Source of the DNA: Bifidobacterium sp. N4G05
GTDB taxonomy: Bacteria; Actinomycetota; Actinomycetes; Actinomycetales; Bifidobacteriaceae
NCBI RefSeq assembly: GCF_002742445.1
Contig: NZ_NJNQ01000001.1
Coordinates: 62,001-126,000, forward strand
Reading direction: 5' to 3'
DNA length: 64,000 nucleotides
Made by a program: the position numbers and the translations under genes. Below the pieces are notes generated by a model, which was not told where the DNA came from, searched no databases, and worked only from the letters and a program-made list of their open reading frames with translations. Shown here piece after piece: positions 26,897 to 35,793 of this stretch (within the stretch, counting starts at the first letter, position 1; each line of letters begins with the position of its first letter).

Positions 26897-27394
26897 TCAG
26901 AGCTGCTGTTCGACCCAATCGACGATGAACGGAGCCACTTCCTCAATCTGATCGATTGCCACTTCGAATTCGTGGGCGCCACCATACCATGGATCGACCA
27001 GGTCAATCTCGCTTTCGTAACCTGCAGCAGGCTTGGCGAGATTCGGATCGAAGCTACGGTACATATGCACGTTCTCACGCTTGGCTTGCGGAAGCTGACG
27101 CAACAACGCACGCATGTGAGAAGCGGTCATCGGCAGGAATAGGTCGGTTCGTTCGATCTCATCACGAGTGATGCGGTGCGCGAAATGGTGCGCCGGAAGC
27201 TCATATCCACGCTCACGCAACACCTTGACGGCGCGACGATCGATCGGATTGCCGTATTCCTCATCGCTGACGCCGCTGGATTCGACATTGACCTTGTCGG
27301 CGAGCCCACGACGCTCGAATTCGGTGCGCAAAATGATCTCGGCCATGGGAGAGCGGCAGATGTTGCCGGTGCACACGGTCATCACGGTATACAT
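26897..27394 (-). CDS. Low-molecular-weight protein-tyrosine phosphatase
   Basis: 165 residues with the phosphate loop CTGNICRSP (Cx5R) at the N-terminus and the catalytic acid in VDPWYGG near the C-terminus. Such enzymes dephosphorylate tyrosine kinases or polysaccharide co-polymerases, or act in stress responses; the partner is not visible here. Start ATG 27394 has GAGGAG 7 bases upstream, overlapping the dfrA stop, so the gene is coupled to dfrA. Confidence 0.92.
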   Translation of the reverse strand: MYTVMTVCTGNICRSPMAEIILRTEFERRGLADKVNVESSGVSDEEYGNPIDRRAVKVLRERGYELPAHHFAHRITRDEIERTDLFLPMTASHMRALLRQLPQAKRENVHMYRSFDPNLAKPAAGYESEIDLVDPWYGGAHEFEVAIDQIEEVAPFIVDWVEQQL

Positions 27395-27398
27395 GGGT

Positions 27399-28064
27399 TT
27401 ACTCCTCGTGATTTCTCTCAAAGGTTATGCAACGGAATCCGGCAATATCGTCGGAGCCTTTCGTCGTGCCATGCCATACGCCTTCCTCGGCCACCTTCCA
27501 TGCCCCAGATTCTACCAGTCCCTTGATGTCAGGCGCATAGGTGTCGGCGTCAACATGCATGCTGATTTGCGTCACGTACGCCTTGTCCGCAAACGGCATC
27601 GCCTCGTGGAACAGCTGACCGCCACCGAGGATCCAGATTTCACTGCGGTCGAGACCATCATCCGGAATGGCTTCCTGACGCGCCAGATCAAGCGCATCGT
27701 CCAAACTGTCGACCACGGTCGCTCCAGGCGCCGTATAAGACGAATCGTGCGAAACCACGATATTGTCGCGATTCGGCAACGGACGATACTTCAGGCTCAG
27801 GGATTCCCACGTCTTACGCCCCATGATGACCGGATGCGAGACGGTAAGCTCTTTGAAACGCTTCATATCTTCGGGCAGATGCCACGGCATACCACCCTTG
27901 AATCCGATGGCGCCGTCATGACCTTCCTTGTCACAGGCCTGCGCCCAAATCAGATTCACCGAGAATGTCTTGGGGAAATCATCGCCCCAATCCTCCTCGT
28001 TCTCAAGCCCGGCATGTCCGGGCTCGGGTTCGTGATAGCCACTGCGGCTACTGTCATGCTCCAT
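27399..28064 (-). CDS. dfrA: Dihydrofolate reductase
   Basis: Reduces dihydrofolate with NADPH, recycling folate used by ThyA next to it. 221 residues, longer than the usual ~160, because of a ~35-residue acidic N-terminal extension before VNLIWAQA. The GGMPWHLPEDMKRFK substrate region, VIMGRKTWES and WILGGGQLF are intact; an acidic insert near the NADPH site (DKEGHDGAIGF) is also present. ATG 28064 sits 8 bases after AAGGAG; GTG 28073 overlaps that site and is less likely. Confidence 0.93.
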   Translation of the reverse strand: MEHDSSRSGYHEPEPGHAGLENEEDWGDDFPKTFSVNLIWAQACDKEGHDGAIGFKGGMPWHLPEDMKRFKELTVSHPVIMGRKTWESLSLKYRPLPNRDNIVVSHDSSYTAPGATVVDSLDDALDLARQEAIPDDGLDRSEIWILGGGQLFHEAMPFADKAYVTQISMHVDADTYAPDIKGLVESGAWKVAEEGVWHGTTKGSDDIAGFRCITFERNHEE

Positions 28065-28121
28065 TTCACTCACTCCTTGAAGTCGAACTAGGGTCAGTAG
28101 TCTAACGTCTGGCGACGACTC

Positions 28122-28994
28122 TCAGACCGCCACCGGCGCCTTGATGGTTGGATGGTGCCGGTAGTCGACGATTTCAAAATCACTGTAATCGTAATCGAAC
28201 AGAGAAGCGGCTTTGTTAATGCGGATCTGAGGATACGGATATGGATCGCGGCTCAACTGCTCCAGAACCTGATCGATGTGATTGTCGTACACATGGCAGT
28301 CACCGCCCGTCCACACGAACTCCCCCGGCTGCAGTCCGGCCTGCTGGGCGATCATCAGCGTCAGCAACGAATAGGATGCGATGTTGAACGGCACGCCGAG
28401 GAACATGTCGCAGGAACGCTGGTACAGCTGGCATGAAAGCTTGCCATCCGCCACGTAGAACTGGAACAGCGCGTGGCATGGCGGCAACGCCATATTCTCC
28501 ACTTCGGCCGGATTCCAAGCGGACACGACCATACGACGGGAATCCGGATGGTTCTTGACCAAATCGAGCACATTGCTGATCTGATCGATGGTGCGATTCG
28601 GATCATCAGGCGTAGGCGCCGGCCAGCTGCGCCACTGCGCACCATACACGGGGCCCAAATCGCCGTTCTCATCGGCCCATTCATCCCAAATATGCACATT
28701 GTGTTCCTGCAGCCAACGCACGTTTGTGGACCCCTTCAGGAACCACAGCAGCTCATAGGCGAGTCCCTTGAAAAACACCGTTTTCGTGGTGAGCAGCGGA
28801 AAATACTCGCTCAGGTCGAATCGCATCTGCTGACCGAACAGGCTGATGGTGCCCGTGCCCGTGCGATCGGACTTCAACATGCCCTCCGTCAGGATGCGAC
28901 GTACCAAATCCTCATAAGGCATAGGAATGTCGGTTTCCGGGCGTGCCGGAATGCGAGTACGAATATCAGCAAGTTGTTCAGGTGTCAAAGCCAT
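28122..28994 (-). CDS. thyA: Thymidylate synthase
   Basis: Methylates dUMP to dTMP using methylene-tetrahydrofolate. 290 residues from [18 protein letters not shown] near the N-terminus, the catalytic Cys in [12 protein letters not shown] and the YDNHIDQV region are all present. It is followed at 57 bases by dfrA, the classic thyA-folA pair. No ribosome site is apparent before ATG 28994; an upstream extension of 13 codons is open. Confidence 0.95.
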   Translation of the reverse strand: MALTPEQLADIRTRIPARPETDIPMPYEDLVRRILTEGMLKSDRTGTGTISLFGQQMRFDLSEYFPLLTTKTVFFKGLAYELLWFLKGSTNVRWLQEHNVHIWDEWADENGDLGPVYGAQWRSWPAPTPDDPNRTIDQISNVLDLVKNHPDSRRMVVSAWNPAEVENMALPPCHALFQFYVADGKLSCQLYQRSCDMFLGVPFNIASYSLLTLMIAQQAGLQPGEFVWTGGDCHVYDNHIDQVLEQLSRDPYPYPQIRINKAASLFDYDYSDFEIVDYRHHPTIKAPVAV

Positions 28995-29161
28995 GCTTGC
29001 AAGCTTAACAGCACAAAATCGCAGGTCAAGCACATACGCCCGCGTGTTGATGGTTCCTGCGCTTTTCGGAATGCTTCACTGTGAATGAACATCGATGGAT
29101 TACATTAGGTATGTAGGCGAGGAGCGAATGGCGCTCCCGGCAAGACGATGAGGAGTTCACC

Positions 29162-29575
29162 ATGGGCAAGAGACTGTGGGTCGAGCGCAACAAAGACGGT
29201 TCCTGGGATGCGTTCAGCGAGGATGGCGCGCATATCAAGTTCGGCAAAGGCCGTGGCCAGTTCACGCCTGGCGACCTAATGAAAATCGCTTTGGCCGGCT
29301 GTGCCGCACTGTCGAGCCAGTTCGCCGTCGAGCATACGCTGGGCGAGGGCAAGGGTGCGAAAATCGTTGTGGATGGCACCTATGACGCCGACAACGACGC
29401 TTATATCGGTTTCGACGAACAGGTGGTCATCGACGCTTCCGACGCCGGTCTGAGCGACGAGGATGCCGAGAAATTCAAGGAACGTGTCACCCGTCATATT
29501 GACAAGGGCTGCACGGTGAAGCATACGTACGTGGAGAAGACTCCGGTCCGTATGAACGTCACCATCAAGCACTAA
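29162..29575 (+). CDS. OsmC/Ohr family peroxide-reducing protein
   Basis: 137 residues with the OsmC fold pattern and two conserved cysteines, in ALAGCAALSS and DKGCTVKHT, that form the redox pair reducing organic hydroperoxides. GAGGAG lies 6 bases before ATG 29162. Bifidobacteria lack catalase, so thiol peroxidases of this kind are part of their oxygen defence. The exact subfamily (OsmC or YhfA-like) is not settled. Confidence 0.9.
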   Translation: MGKRLWVERNKDGSWDAFSEDGAHIKFGKGRGQFTPGDLMKIALAGCAALSSQFAVEHTLGEGKGAKIVVDGTYDADNDAYIGFDEQVVIDASDAGLSDEDAEKFKERVTRHIDKGCTVKHTYVEKTPVRMNVTIKH

Positions 29576-29605
29576 CGTTTTCTTTGTAAGAGTTTTTTAA
29601 AAAAT

Positions 29606-29649
29606 AAATGGCGATTGCAGCGCCGTGAAAAGCGCCGCAATCGCCATTT
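29606..29649. terminator. Bidirectional terminator between the OsmC and Usp genes
   Basis: Inverted repeat AAATGGCGATTGC / GCAATCGCCATTT plus GCGC/GCGC inside, A- and T-rich on both outer sides, between convergent genes. Confidence 0.85.
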
Positions 29650-29669
29650 TTTATATATTTATTAAATAT

Positions 29670-30704
29670 TTACTGACGTTCCGGGTCAATCTTGGTTTCG
29701 ATGGCTTCGACCACTTCCGGCTCGGCCTTGGCGACCGGCACCTCTTCGACACCCTTGATATCGTCGAGCGCCTTCGGCTTGACCTCGGCCGGCGAACTCG
29801 GAACCGTGTCAAGACGGGTTTCCGCAGCCTCAACATACTTGCGGGGCACCACATACACCGGGCCGACCGCATGCTGCAGCAAGCCTTGGCTGGTGGAGCC
29901 GAGCAGTAGACCAGTGAAGCCGCCGCGACCACGGGAACCGACCACGACGACGTCGTGATCGTAGCTGGCCTTGGTCAGCGCGCCAACCGCCGGGCCAGGC
30001 ACGATCTGCTTGTTGATCTTCAAATCCGGATGGGCTTCCTCAAGCGGCTTGATACGCACTTCAAGATCATCCTTGAATGAAGCCATCACGCCTTCATCGT
30101 CGGAACCCTTCATATTCGGCACCGCGGAAATGACGTCAAGCTCGGCATCCCATGCGGCAGCGAAATCAGCCGCGATCTCAAGAGCCTTCAAGCCCCACTT
30201 GGATTCGTCGGAACCAACGGCCACCTTGGTGATGGTGTTGTTCAAATGCATCAGATTGCCATCATCGTCGGTATACGGCACCACCACGATCGGGCAGTAC
30301 GCATATGCCGGCAAACTCGAACTGGTCGTACCCAGCAGGCGTTCCGCCAAGCCACCTTTGCCACGATTGCCGATGACGATGAGATTGTAGTTGCGGGACA
30401 GTTCCACGAACACGGACGCCGGATCGCCCGTAACGATGAGAGTCGTCGCCTCAACGCCCTGCTCATCGGCGATGGCCTTGGCCTTCGACAGAATCTCCTG
30501 AGCGTCGTTATGGGCCGCATTGTCATCCCCCATGGCGGTGTACGTCGCATCAAAGGAGACAGCGGCATAGCTCGGCAACGAGTACGCACATACGATTTGC
30601 AACGTCAATCCCGCATGCTTCGCATAATTCGCAGCCCACCACGTGGCCTTATAGCTGGCGTGGGATCCATCAACACCAACGAGGATTGCCTTGTCATTAA
30701 TCAT
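29670..30704 (-). CDS. Universal stress protein, two UspA domains
   Basis: 344 residues with tandem Usp domains (about 1-145 and 155-300), each starting ILVGVDGSH / KVAVGSDES and carrying the ATP-binding Gx2Gx9G(S/T) loop (GNRGKGGLAERLLGTTSSS; GSRGRGGFTG). A Pro/Glu-rich tail of ~45 residues follows. Start at 30704 with AAGGAGG 7 bases upstream; longer forms are open but improbable. Monocistronic. Confidence 0.93.
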   Translation of the reverse strand: MINDKAILVGVDGSHASYKATWWAANYAKHAGLTLQIVCAYSLPSYAAVSFDATYTAMGDDNAAHNDAQEILSKAKAIADEQGVEATTLIVTGDPASVFVELSRNYNLIVIGNRGKGGLAERLLGTTSSSLPAYAYCPIVVVPYTDDDGNLMHLNNTITKVAVGSDESKWGLKALEIAADFAAAWDAELDVISAVPNMKGSDDEGVMASFKDDLEVRIKPLEEAHPDLKINKQIVPGPAVGALTKASYDHDVVVVGSRGRGGFTGLLLGSTSQGLLQHAVGPVYVVPRKYVEAAETRLDTVPSSPAEVKPKALDDIKGVEEVPVAKAEPEVVEAIETKIDPERQ

Positions 30705-30818
30705 GGGACGACCTCCTTGAATCGCCTCGGCAACGCCACCATGCATTGCCTCTAGGCTCCACCATACCGCGCGACATGCGCTTTTGTCAGCAACGACTCG
30801 ATCTTTTCCATACAAAAA

Positions 30819-30842
30819 GGCGTATCCCCGAAAGGATACGCC
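30819..30842 (-). terminator. Terminator after the NlpC/P60 gene
   Basis: GGCGTATCC / GGATACGCC stem with a 6-base loop, T5 on the minus strand. Confidence 0.85.
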
Positions 30843-30866
30843 CTAAAAAGTCAACCGTATGTTCGC

Positions 30867-31616
30867 TCAGAGCACACGACGAATCGCATAGCCACCTGAG
30901 AACACGGCCAGCGAAGTGACCTGCGTTCCCTGAGCCGGATTCAGCGCGTTGATCACCATACCATTGCCAATATAGATCGCGGCATGCTGAGCATTGACGA
31001 TGATATCCCCCGGAGCTGCTTCGGCAATGCTTCCGACAGCCGTTCCAACGCTCATCTGGGCGCCAGAATAATGAGGCAGGCTCACACCAAACTGGGCGAA
31101 CACCCACTGCACGAAACCAGAGCAATCCCAGCCGGACGGAGTATTGCCTCCAGCCACATACGGATAGCCTTGGAACTGCAGAGCATAGTCGGCCAATGCC
31201 TGACCAGTGGCACTCGCAGGAGCCGTAGGAACGCTGATGTTGGCACGTTCGGAAGAACGGCTGGCAGCCTGAGCTCCAGTCTGCGCTTGCGCTTGTGCCT
31301 GTTCCTGAGCCGCCTGAGCCTGAGCTTCAGCCTTAGCTTGCTCCTGAGCCTTCTGATCCTTTTCCGCCTGAGACTCGGTCTGGGGAACATCCAAGCTTTC
31401 GATGCCACCCCAATCGGCGTTGGACTCAATATCCGTGGATGTGTGCTCGGCGAGGAAATCACGCTTGGCCGTGGTGGTCTTCGGGAAAGAACGTGTAGCG
31501 GTTACCGTGGTACCAGCCACAGCATTGCCTGCGCTTGCGGCCGGAACCGCCGCACCCAACATGGCAGACACAGTAACAACAGCGAAGATACTCGTGAAAC
31601 GTCTAGCAATACTCAT
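30867..31616 (-). CDS. Secreted NlpC/P60 peptidoglycan hydrolase
   Basis: 249 residues: signal peptide (cleavage near PAASAG), a linker with an Ala/Gln-rich stretch of repeated AQ/EQ (about 85-115), then a C-terminal NlpC/P60 domain. The catalytic Cys is in WDCSGFVQWVF and the His in NAQHAAIYIG. It probably cuts D-Glu-diamino-acid bonds during cell separation. Start at MSIARRF (31616). A CHAP-domain hydrolase gene lies directly upstream in the same direction, 150 bases away. Confidence 0.92.
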   Translation of the reverse strand: MSIARRFTSIFAVVTVSAMLGAAVPAASAGNAVAGTTVTATRSFPKTTTAKRDFLAEHTSTDIESNADWGGIESLDVPQTESQAEKDQKAQEQAKAEAQAQAAQEQAQAQAQTGAQAASRSSERANISVPTAPASATGQALADYALQFQGYPYVAGGNTPSGWDCSGFVQWVFAQFGVSLPHYSGAQMSVGTAVGSIAEAAPGDIIVNAQHAAIYIGNGMVINALNPAQGTQVTSLAVFSGGYAIRRVL

Positions 31617-31766
31617 CGTGTCCGAAGCTACCATAAACATTCCCCTTCAATAGAACAGCAAGACAACCGGAACAGTGTCATATCATGCGACACGCCGACG
31701 TGATTATGTTATGCAAAAAACGGGATGGCAAACGCAAATTAACGGAAAACAGTGAAATCAGTAATG

Positions 31767-32708
31767 TCAGTAATGAATATACGTCAACTGCGAAGCTTCC
31801 TGCGCAGTGAACGTACGATCGGAAATCACGCCAAGACCCTTGGCATTGGATTCCGAGATCTTGATCGAACCGTCGGCATTCACTTCTTCGACAATCGCGA
31901 CATGCCCGTAATAGCTGTCCGCATTCAGTTGGCCTGGAGCGAATACCACGATATCGCCAGTGTGACGTGCCGTATTATCAACCCAATAGCCGAGAGCACG
32001 CGCGGAATCACCCCAACTACGCGCATCTCCAAAATGGCTTCCGACAGGCAGACCAAGCTGCGCACGACGGGTATACGCCCACCATGTGCACTGGCCGTAC
32101 GGGTAGTCATTGCCGGTGTCACCGGTGCCGTGGTTCGGATTGAAGCCCGAAGGAAGAAGGCCGGCATCCTGATCCATGAGAACGGCGACATTAGGATTGT
32201 CGGCAATGGACTTTGACAGAAGATTCGCGTCCATGGAAGAACTGGTTTCGCCAAGCTGCCAATCACCGCTGTTGCTGGTGGAGGCCAGAGCGTCGAGACC
32301 GCTACGGGACTCGGAACGGGATGCCGCATCGTCGGAGATACGCTTCATCTGCGTGGTAGTGGTGGCATTGTCAGCGAAAGTCATTTCAGACGCATTCTGC
32401 TGGCTGACCGCCATGGCAGTGGCCGCGGTGCCAACCAACGCAGCCAGCGATGCGGAAGTCACGAATGCGGAGCGACGGCCGGCTGCACGAGCGGCCTCAC
32501 GCATGGCGCGGCGGCTCATCGGAACCACCTCATTCAGCTTCTTGGCAACCGCAGGCTCAAGACCTACAACGGCACCCTCACCATTTGCCAGCTGGACCAT
32601 ACGAACGGCCTTGGCGGTGTGGGAACCGCGGCTCGAGGTGAACAGCGCCTTGGCAACGCTGAAACGCTCATTCGAAACCTTGGCAGCTTTATGCGCCGCA
32701 TGCCTCAT
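31767..32708 (-). CDS. Membrane-anchored CHAP-domain cell-wall hydrolase
   Basis: 313 residues. The N-terminus is unusual: about 80 basic cytoplasmic residues before a TM/signal-anchor helix (FVTSASLAALVGTAATAMAV). A linker follows, then a C-terminal CHAP domain (about 205-313) with Cys in YGQCTWWAY, His in YYGHVAIVEEV and a later acidic residue. It is an amidase or endopeptidase of peptidoglycan. AAGGAG lies 9 bases before ATG 32708. A palindrome GGTTACAGAACC (32761-32772) lies in its upstream region. Confidence 0.9.
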   Translation of the reverse strand: MRHAAHKAAKVSNERFSVAKALFTSSRGSHTAKAVRMVQLANGEGAVVGLEPAVAKKLNEVVPMSRRAMREAARAAGRRSAFVTSASLAALVGTAATAMAVSQQNASEMTFADNATTTTQMKRISDDAASRSESRSGLDALASTSNSGDWQLGETSSSMDANLLSKSIADNPNVAVLMDQDAGLLPSGFNPNHGTGDTGNDYPYGQCTWWAYTRRAQLGLPVGSHFGDARSWGDSARALGYWVDNTARHTGDIVVFAPGQLNADSYYGHVAIVEEVNADGSIKISESNAKGLGVISDRTFTAQEASQLTYIHY

Positions 32709-32889
32709 ATATCAACACTCCTTGCGGATTACTTCAACCACAGCAAACTTATGGCCGCGTGGTTACAGAACCGTCACGGAAGTTCACGCTACACCGACAC
32801 CGGGATATCGCAGTCATCATCGTCACGTCATGGTTCCGAAAAGCGGTCATCACCACGCACAATCCGACCATCTGACTACCCTAGGTGTC

Positions 32890-34032
32890 ATGACGAACAC
32901 TGTGACCATTCCTTCCAACATGCTCCCGGAAGACGGACGTTTCGGCTCTGGACCGACCAAAATTCGCCCGGAGCAAATCCAAGCGCTCGATAAGGGAGCC
33001 CGTAATCTTCTGGGAACCTCCCATCGACAGACCCCCATCAAGCAGGTGGTCGGCTCAATCCGCGAAGGACTGTCCGAATTCTTCCAGATTCCCGACGGCT
33101 ACGAAGTGGTGCTGGGCAACGGCGGAGCCAGCGCGTTCTGGGATATCGCCTGCGCCTCGCTGATCACCCGCAAGGCCGCATTCGGCACGTACGGCTCGTT
33201 CAGCTCGAAGTTCGCCAAGTCGGCGCAATCCGCGCCGTTCCTCGAAGAGCCGAAGATTTTCGCAGGAGAGCCGGGAACCTACCGTCTGCCGGAGCTCACG
33301 GAATACGTGGACACCTACTGCTGGGCCCATAATGAGACTTCCACCGGCGTTGCCGCACCGATCAAACGCATCGCAGGCACCAAGGAACAGGGCGCGCTCA
33401 CGCTGATCGACGCCACCAGCGGCGCCGGAGCGCTGCCGGTCGACATCAGCCAGACCGATGCCTATTATTTCTCCCCGCAGAAGGCCTTCGGTTCCGACGG
33501 CGGACTGTGGATCGCCGTGCTCTCCCCCGCCGCGGTCGAACGCGCATACGGCATCGCCAAAAGCGTGGACCTTCCGGGCGCACGCCGCTGGATCCCCCCG
33601 TTCCTATCGCTCACCTCGGCAATAGAGAATTCGCGCAAGGATCAGACGCTCAACACTCCGGCCGTGGCTACGCTGATCATGTTGGAAAACCAAGTGCGCT
33701 GGCTCAACGACAACGGTGGCCTCGCCTGGGCTTCGGCACGTTGCGCAAGGTCGGCGTCCCTGCTGTACCAGTGGGCGGAAAAGTCCGATTACGCTTCCCC
33801 GTTCGTCGCCGACAAGAACGCTCATTCCAACGCCGTGGTCACCATCGACCTTGACGAACGCATCAGCGCCACCCAAGTGGTCGCCGCACTGCGCGAAAAC
33901 GGCATTGTGGACACCAACGGATACCGCAAGCTGTGCCGCAACCAACTGCGCATCGGCGTGTTCCCATCGGTGGATCCAAGCGATGTCGACTCGCTCACCC
34001 GCTGCATCGACTATGTGGTGGAACATCTGTGA
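32890..34032 (+). CDS. serC: Phosphoserine aminotransferase
   Basis: PLP enzyme converting 3-phosphohydroxypyruvate to phosphoserine. 380 residues of the actinobacterial SerC type; GNGGASAFWD and the PLP lysine in YFSPQKAFGSDGG are visible. ATG 32890 has only AGGTG nearby, and a TACCCT sequence ends 8 bases upstream, so the mRNA may be leaderless. No serA or serB in the window. Confidence 0.93.
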   Translation: MTNTVTIPSNMLPEDGRFGSGPTKIRPEQIQALDKGARNLLGTSHRQTPIKQVVGSIREGLSEFFQIPDGYEVVLGNGGASAFWDIACASLITRKAAFGTYGSFSSKFAKSAQSAPFLEEPKIFAGEPGTYRLPELTEYVDTYCWAHNETSTGVAAPIKRIAGTKEQGALTLIDATSGAGALPVDISQTDAYYFSPQKAFGSDGGLWIAVLSPAAVERAYGIAKSVDLPGARRWIPPFLSLTSAIENSRKDQTLNTPAVATLIMLENQVRWLNDNGGLAWASARCARSASLLYQWAEKSDYASPFVADKNAHSNAVVTIDLDERISATQVVAALRENGIVDTNGYRKLCRNQLRIGVFPSVDPSDVDSLTRCIDYVVEHL

Positions 34033-34053
34033 CGCAAGGTAGGGTATGGCGAT

Positions 34054-34308
34054 ATGAAGATTGCTCCGATCATTGATCCCAGCGTGAGGAAGCCCTCACC
34101 AAAACCAGTGCGCGTGGACTTGCGCAAGGTGTTCACGTTCGGCACCGCGCTTTGGGCCATCGCACTGATCGTCTGCATCGTATTGCTTGCGTTCGGCATC
34201 AACGCCGAGCGTGCGCAGACCGTATGCGAGGCCGGCACGGTCATTGGCGTGCTTATGCTGGTTTGGGAGCATTTCGACCGTTGGGACTATCGACGTCTCG
34301 GCGAGTAA
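34054..34308 (+). CDS. DUF2530 small membrane protein
   Basis: 84 residues with two TM helices (about 30-50 and 60-75) and a short basic N-terminus ending in VRVDLRKVFTFGT. Matches the actinobacterial DUF2530 pattern; function unknown. Starts 21 bases after serC and probably shares its transcript. Confidence 0.8.
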   Translation: MKIAPIIDPSVRKPSPKPVRVDLRKVFTFGTALWAIALIVCIVLLAFGINAERAQTVCEAGTVIGVLMLVWEHFDRWDYRRLGE

Positions 34309-34363
34309 CCGTCAACACGAACAACCAGCAGCATACCCCCGAAAATTTTCTCATAAATAGAAG

Positions 34364-34407
34364 CATGATGCCCGTCTTGCCTTGTTGAAAGCAAGACGGG
34401 CATCATG
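34364..34407. terminator. Bidirectional terminator
   Basis: Perfect 17-bp inverted repeat (34364-34380 with 34391-34407) with a 10-base loop between convergent DUF2530 and kinase genes. Confidence 0.88.
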
Positions 34408-34420
34408 TTGTCTCCCTGTA

Positions 34421-35602
34421 TTATTCTCCAGCCAACGGCAATACCAGTGCGAACGTGCTCCCCTGCCCCGGACTGCTCCACACTGAAGCGGAACCATGAT
34501 GTGTCAACGCAACATGCTTGACAATCGCAAGTCCCAAACCAATACCATCGCCAGAATGATCATTCTGATTATTACCACGGTAGAATCGCTCGAAAATGCG
34601 GCCTTGCTCGCCAACGGCAATGCCAGTGCCACGATCAAGCACGCTGATTACCGCCTCCGTGCCCTCCTCATTGGCTTTGGCCACAACATTGATCGTCGAA
34701 CCGTCCTTTGAATAGGTGATGGCGTTTTCAACCAGCTTGGCAAGCGCCGCCTGAATCTGTTCGGCATCGCCATTGATTTCCAGGCTTTCGTCGCCCTTCA
34801 TATCGATGGTGATATTGCGTTGCGCCGCCACCTCACGATGGGAGTCGACCACAGCCCGCACCGGGCCCATCACATTGATGCGATTGTCTGCGGTCGGCAG
34901 AATCGGCTCCTGCGCCTTGATAAGCAGCAGCAGGTCGGAAATCATATGTTCCAAACGGGAGCAGGACTGACGCAATTGCATGGCGTTGCGCTCAACATCC
35001 CGCTGGCTTGTTCCACCTTGTTCCACGATATCCGCCAACTGTTCCAGCGATTGCGTGGGCTTGAGCAGCTGCTCGGACACATTGGTGATGAAGGAGTCGC
35101 GTATCTGCGAGAATCGTACGCTTTCGCTGACGTCGCTGATCAACACCACCACAAGATTGTCGCTGAGTTTGCCGACGATGACTTTCAACCAGTTTGGCCT
35201 TGACACGGTTGCCGTAGGCTTGCTGGCTGACTGTTGCCCAATCAGCGCCTGTTTCGCGGCTTGGCGAGTGGAAAGCCTGCCTGCTTTCGGCGCACGCTGC
35301 GCAACATACGCGGTGGTGGTGGTCAGATCGAACTGCTTTTTGCCACCGAAGGAGCGCACTTCGCGCACCGCCTGAAGCACACTGTCTTCGATGATGACGT
35401 CGTCCCGCACCACGCCAAGCGAATATGCGGAAGGATGCGCACGAATCACCTCATCATGCTCATCAACCACAATGGAAGCCAACGGAAGCACGGAAAGCAA
35501 CGCATTAGTGGCATCATCCAATGTATCATCATCGGCATCATGCTCATCATCGTCGTTGCGGTGCGTCAATGAACGCCACCACGAGCCCAAAGATTCAACC
35601 AT
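34421..35602 (-). CDS. SenX3-like sensor kinase lacking the phospho-accepting histidine
   Basis: 393 residues: PAS-like domain (about 30-160), dimerisation helix, then an intact ATPase domain with VENAITYS (N box), VLDRGTGIAVGEQGRIFERFYR and GDGIGLGLAIVKH. At the H box the usual SHELRTP reads SEQLLKP, so Glu177 replaces the histidine that receives phosphate. The TM helices of SenX3 are also missing. It lies divergent from phoU, the usual SenX3/PhoR neighbourhood, but no response regulator is adjacent. It may be an allosteric or signalling-dead kinase. Confidence 0.88.
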   Translation of the reverse strand: MVESLGSWWRSLTHRNDDDEHDADDDTLDDATNALLSVLPLASIVVDEHDEVIRAHPSAYSLGVVRDDVIIEDSVLQAVREVRSFGGKKQFDLTTTTAYVAQRAPKAGRLSTRQAAKQALIGQQSASKPTATVSRPNWLKVIVGKLSDNLVVVLISDVSESVRFSQIRDSFITNVSEQLLKPTQSLEQLADIVEQGGTSQRDVERNAMQLRQSCSRLEHMISDLLLLIKAQEPILPTADNRINVMGPVRAVVDSHREVAAQRNITIDMKGDESLEINGDAEQIQAALAKLVENAITYSKDGSTINVVAKANEEGTEAVISVLDRGTGIAVGEQGRIFERFYRGNNQNDHSGDGIGLGLAIVKHVALTHHGSASVWSSPGQGSTFALVLPLAGE

Positions 35603-35654
35603 GGTTTCATTCTCGCATACTCCTACGGCTCCTATGTTCACGACACCACAGCCC

Positions 35655-35687
35655 GTTCATGAACGCAAGGTGAACGCGCCGGTGAAC
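35655..35687 (-). promoter_or_regulatory. PHO-box-like direct repeats
   Basis: On the minus strand GTTCACC begins at 35687 and again at 35675, and GTTCATG begins at 35664: three units 11-12 bases apart, as in actinobacterial PhoP/RegX3 boxes. They lie between the divergent kinase and phoU genes. Confidence 0.6.
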
Positions 35688-35793
35688 TTTCACGGAACAA
35701 CACAAACGCTGGTTATGAATATGGCGTTTCTCTAATAGACTTATGAAAGGTATTACCAGACCTGAAATTATGAAGCATTGAAAGGCAAGTCAC

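Noticed and set aside
32176..32889. N-terminal extension of serC (open frame from 32176)
   Set aside because: It runs antisense through the CHAP gene; ATG 32890 gives the normal SerC N-terminus.
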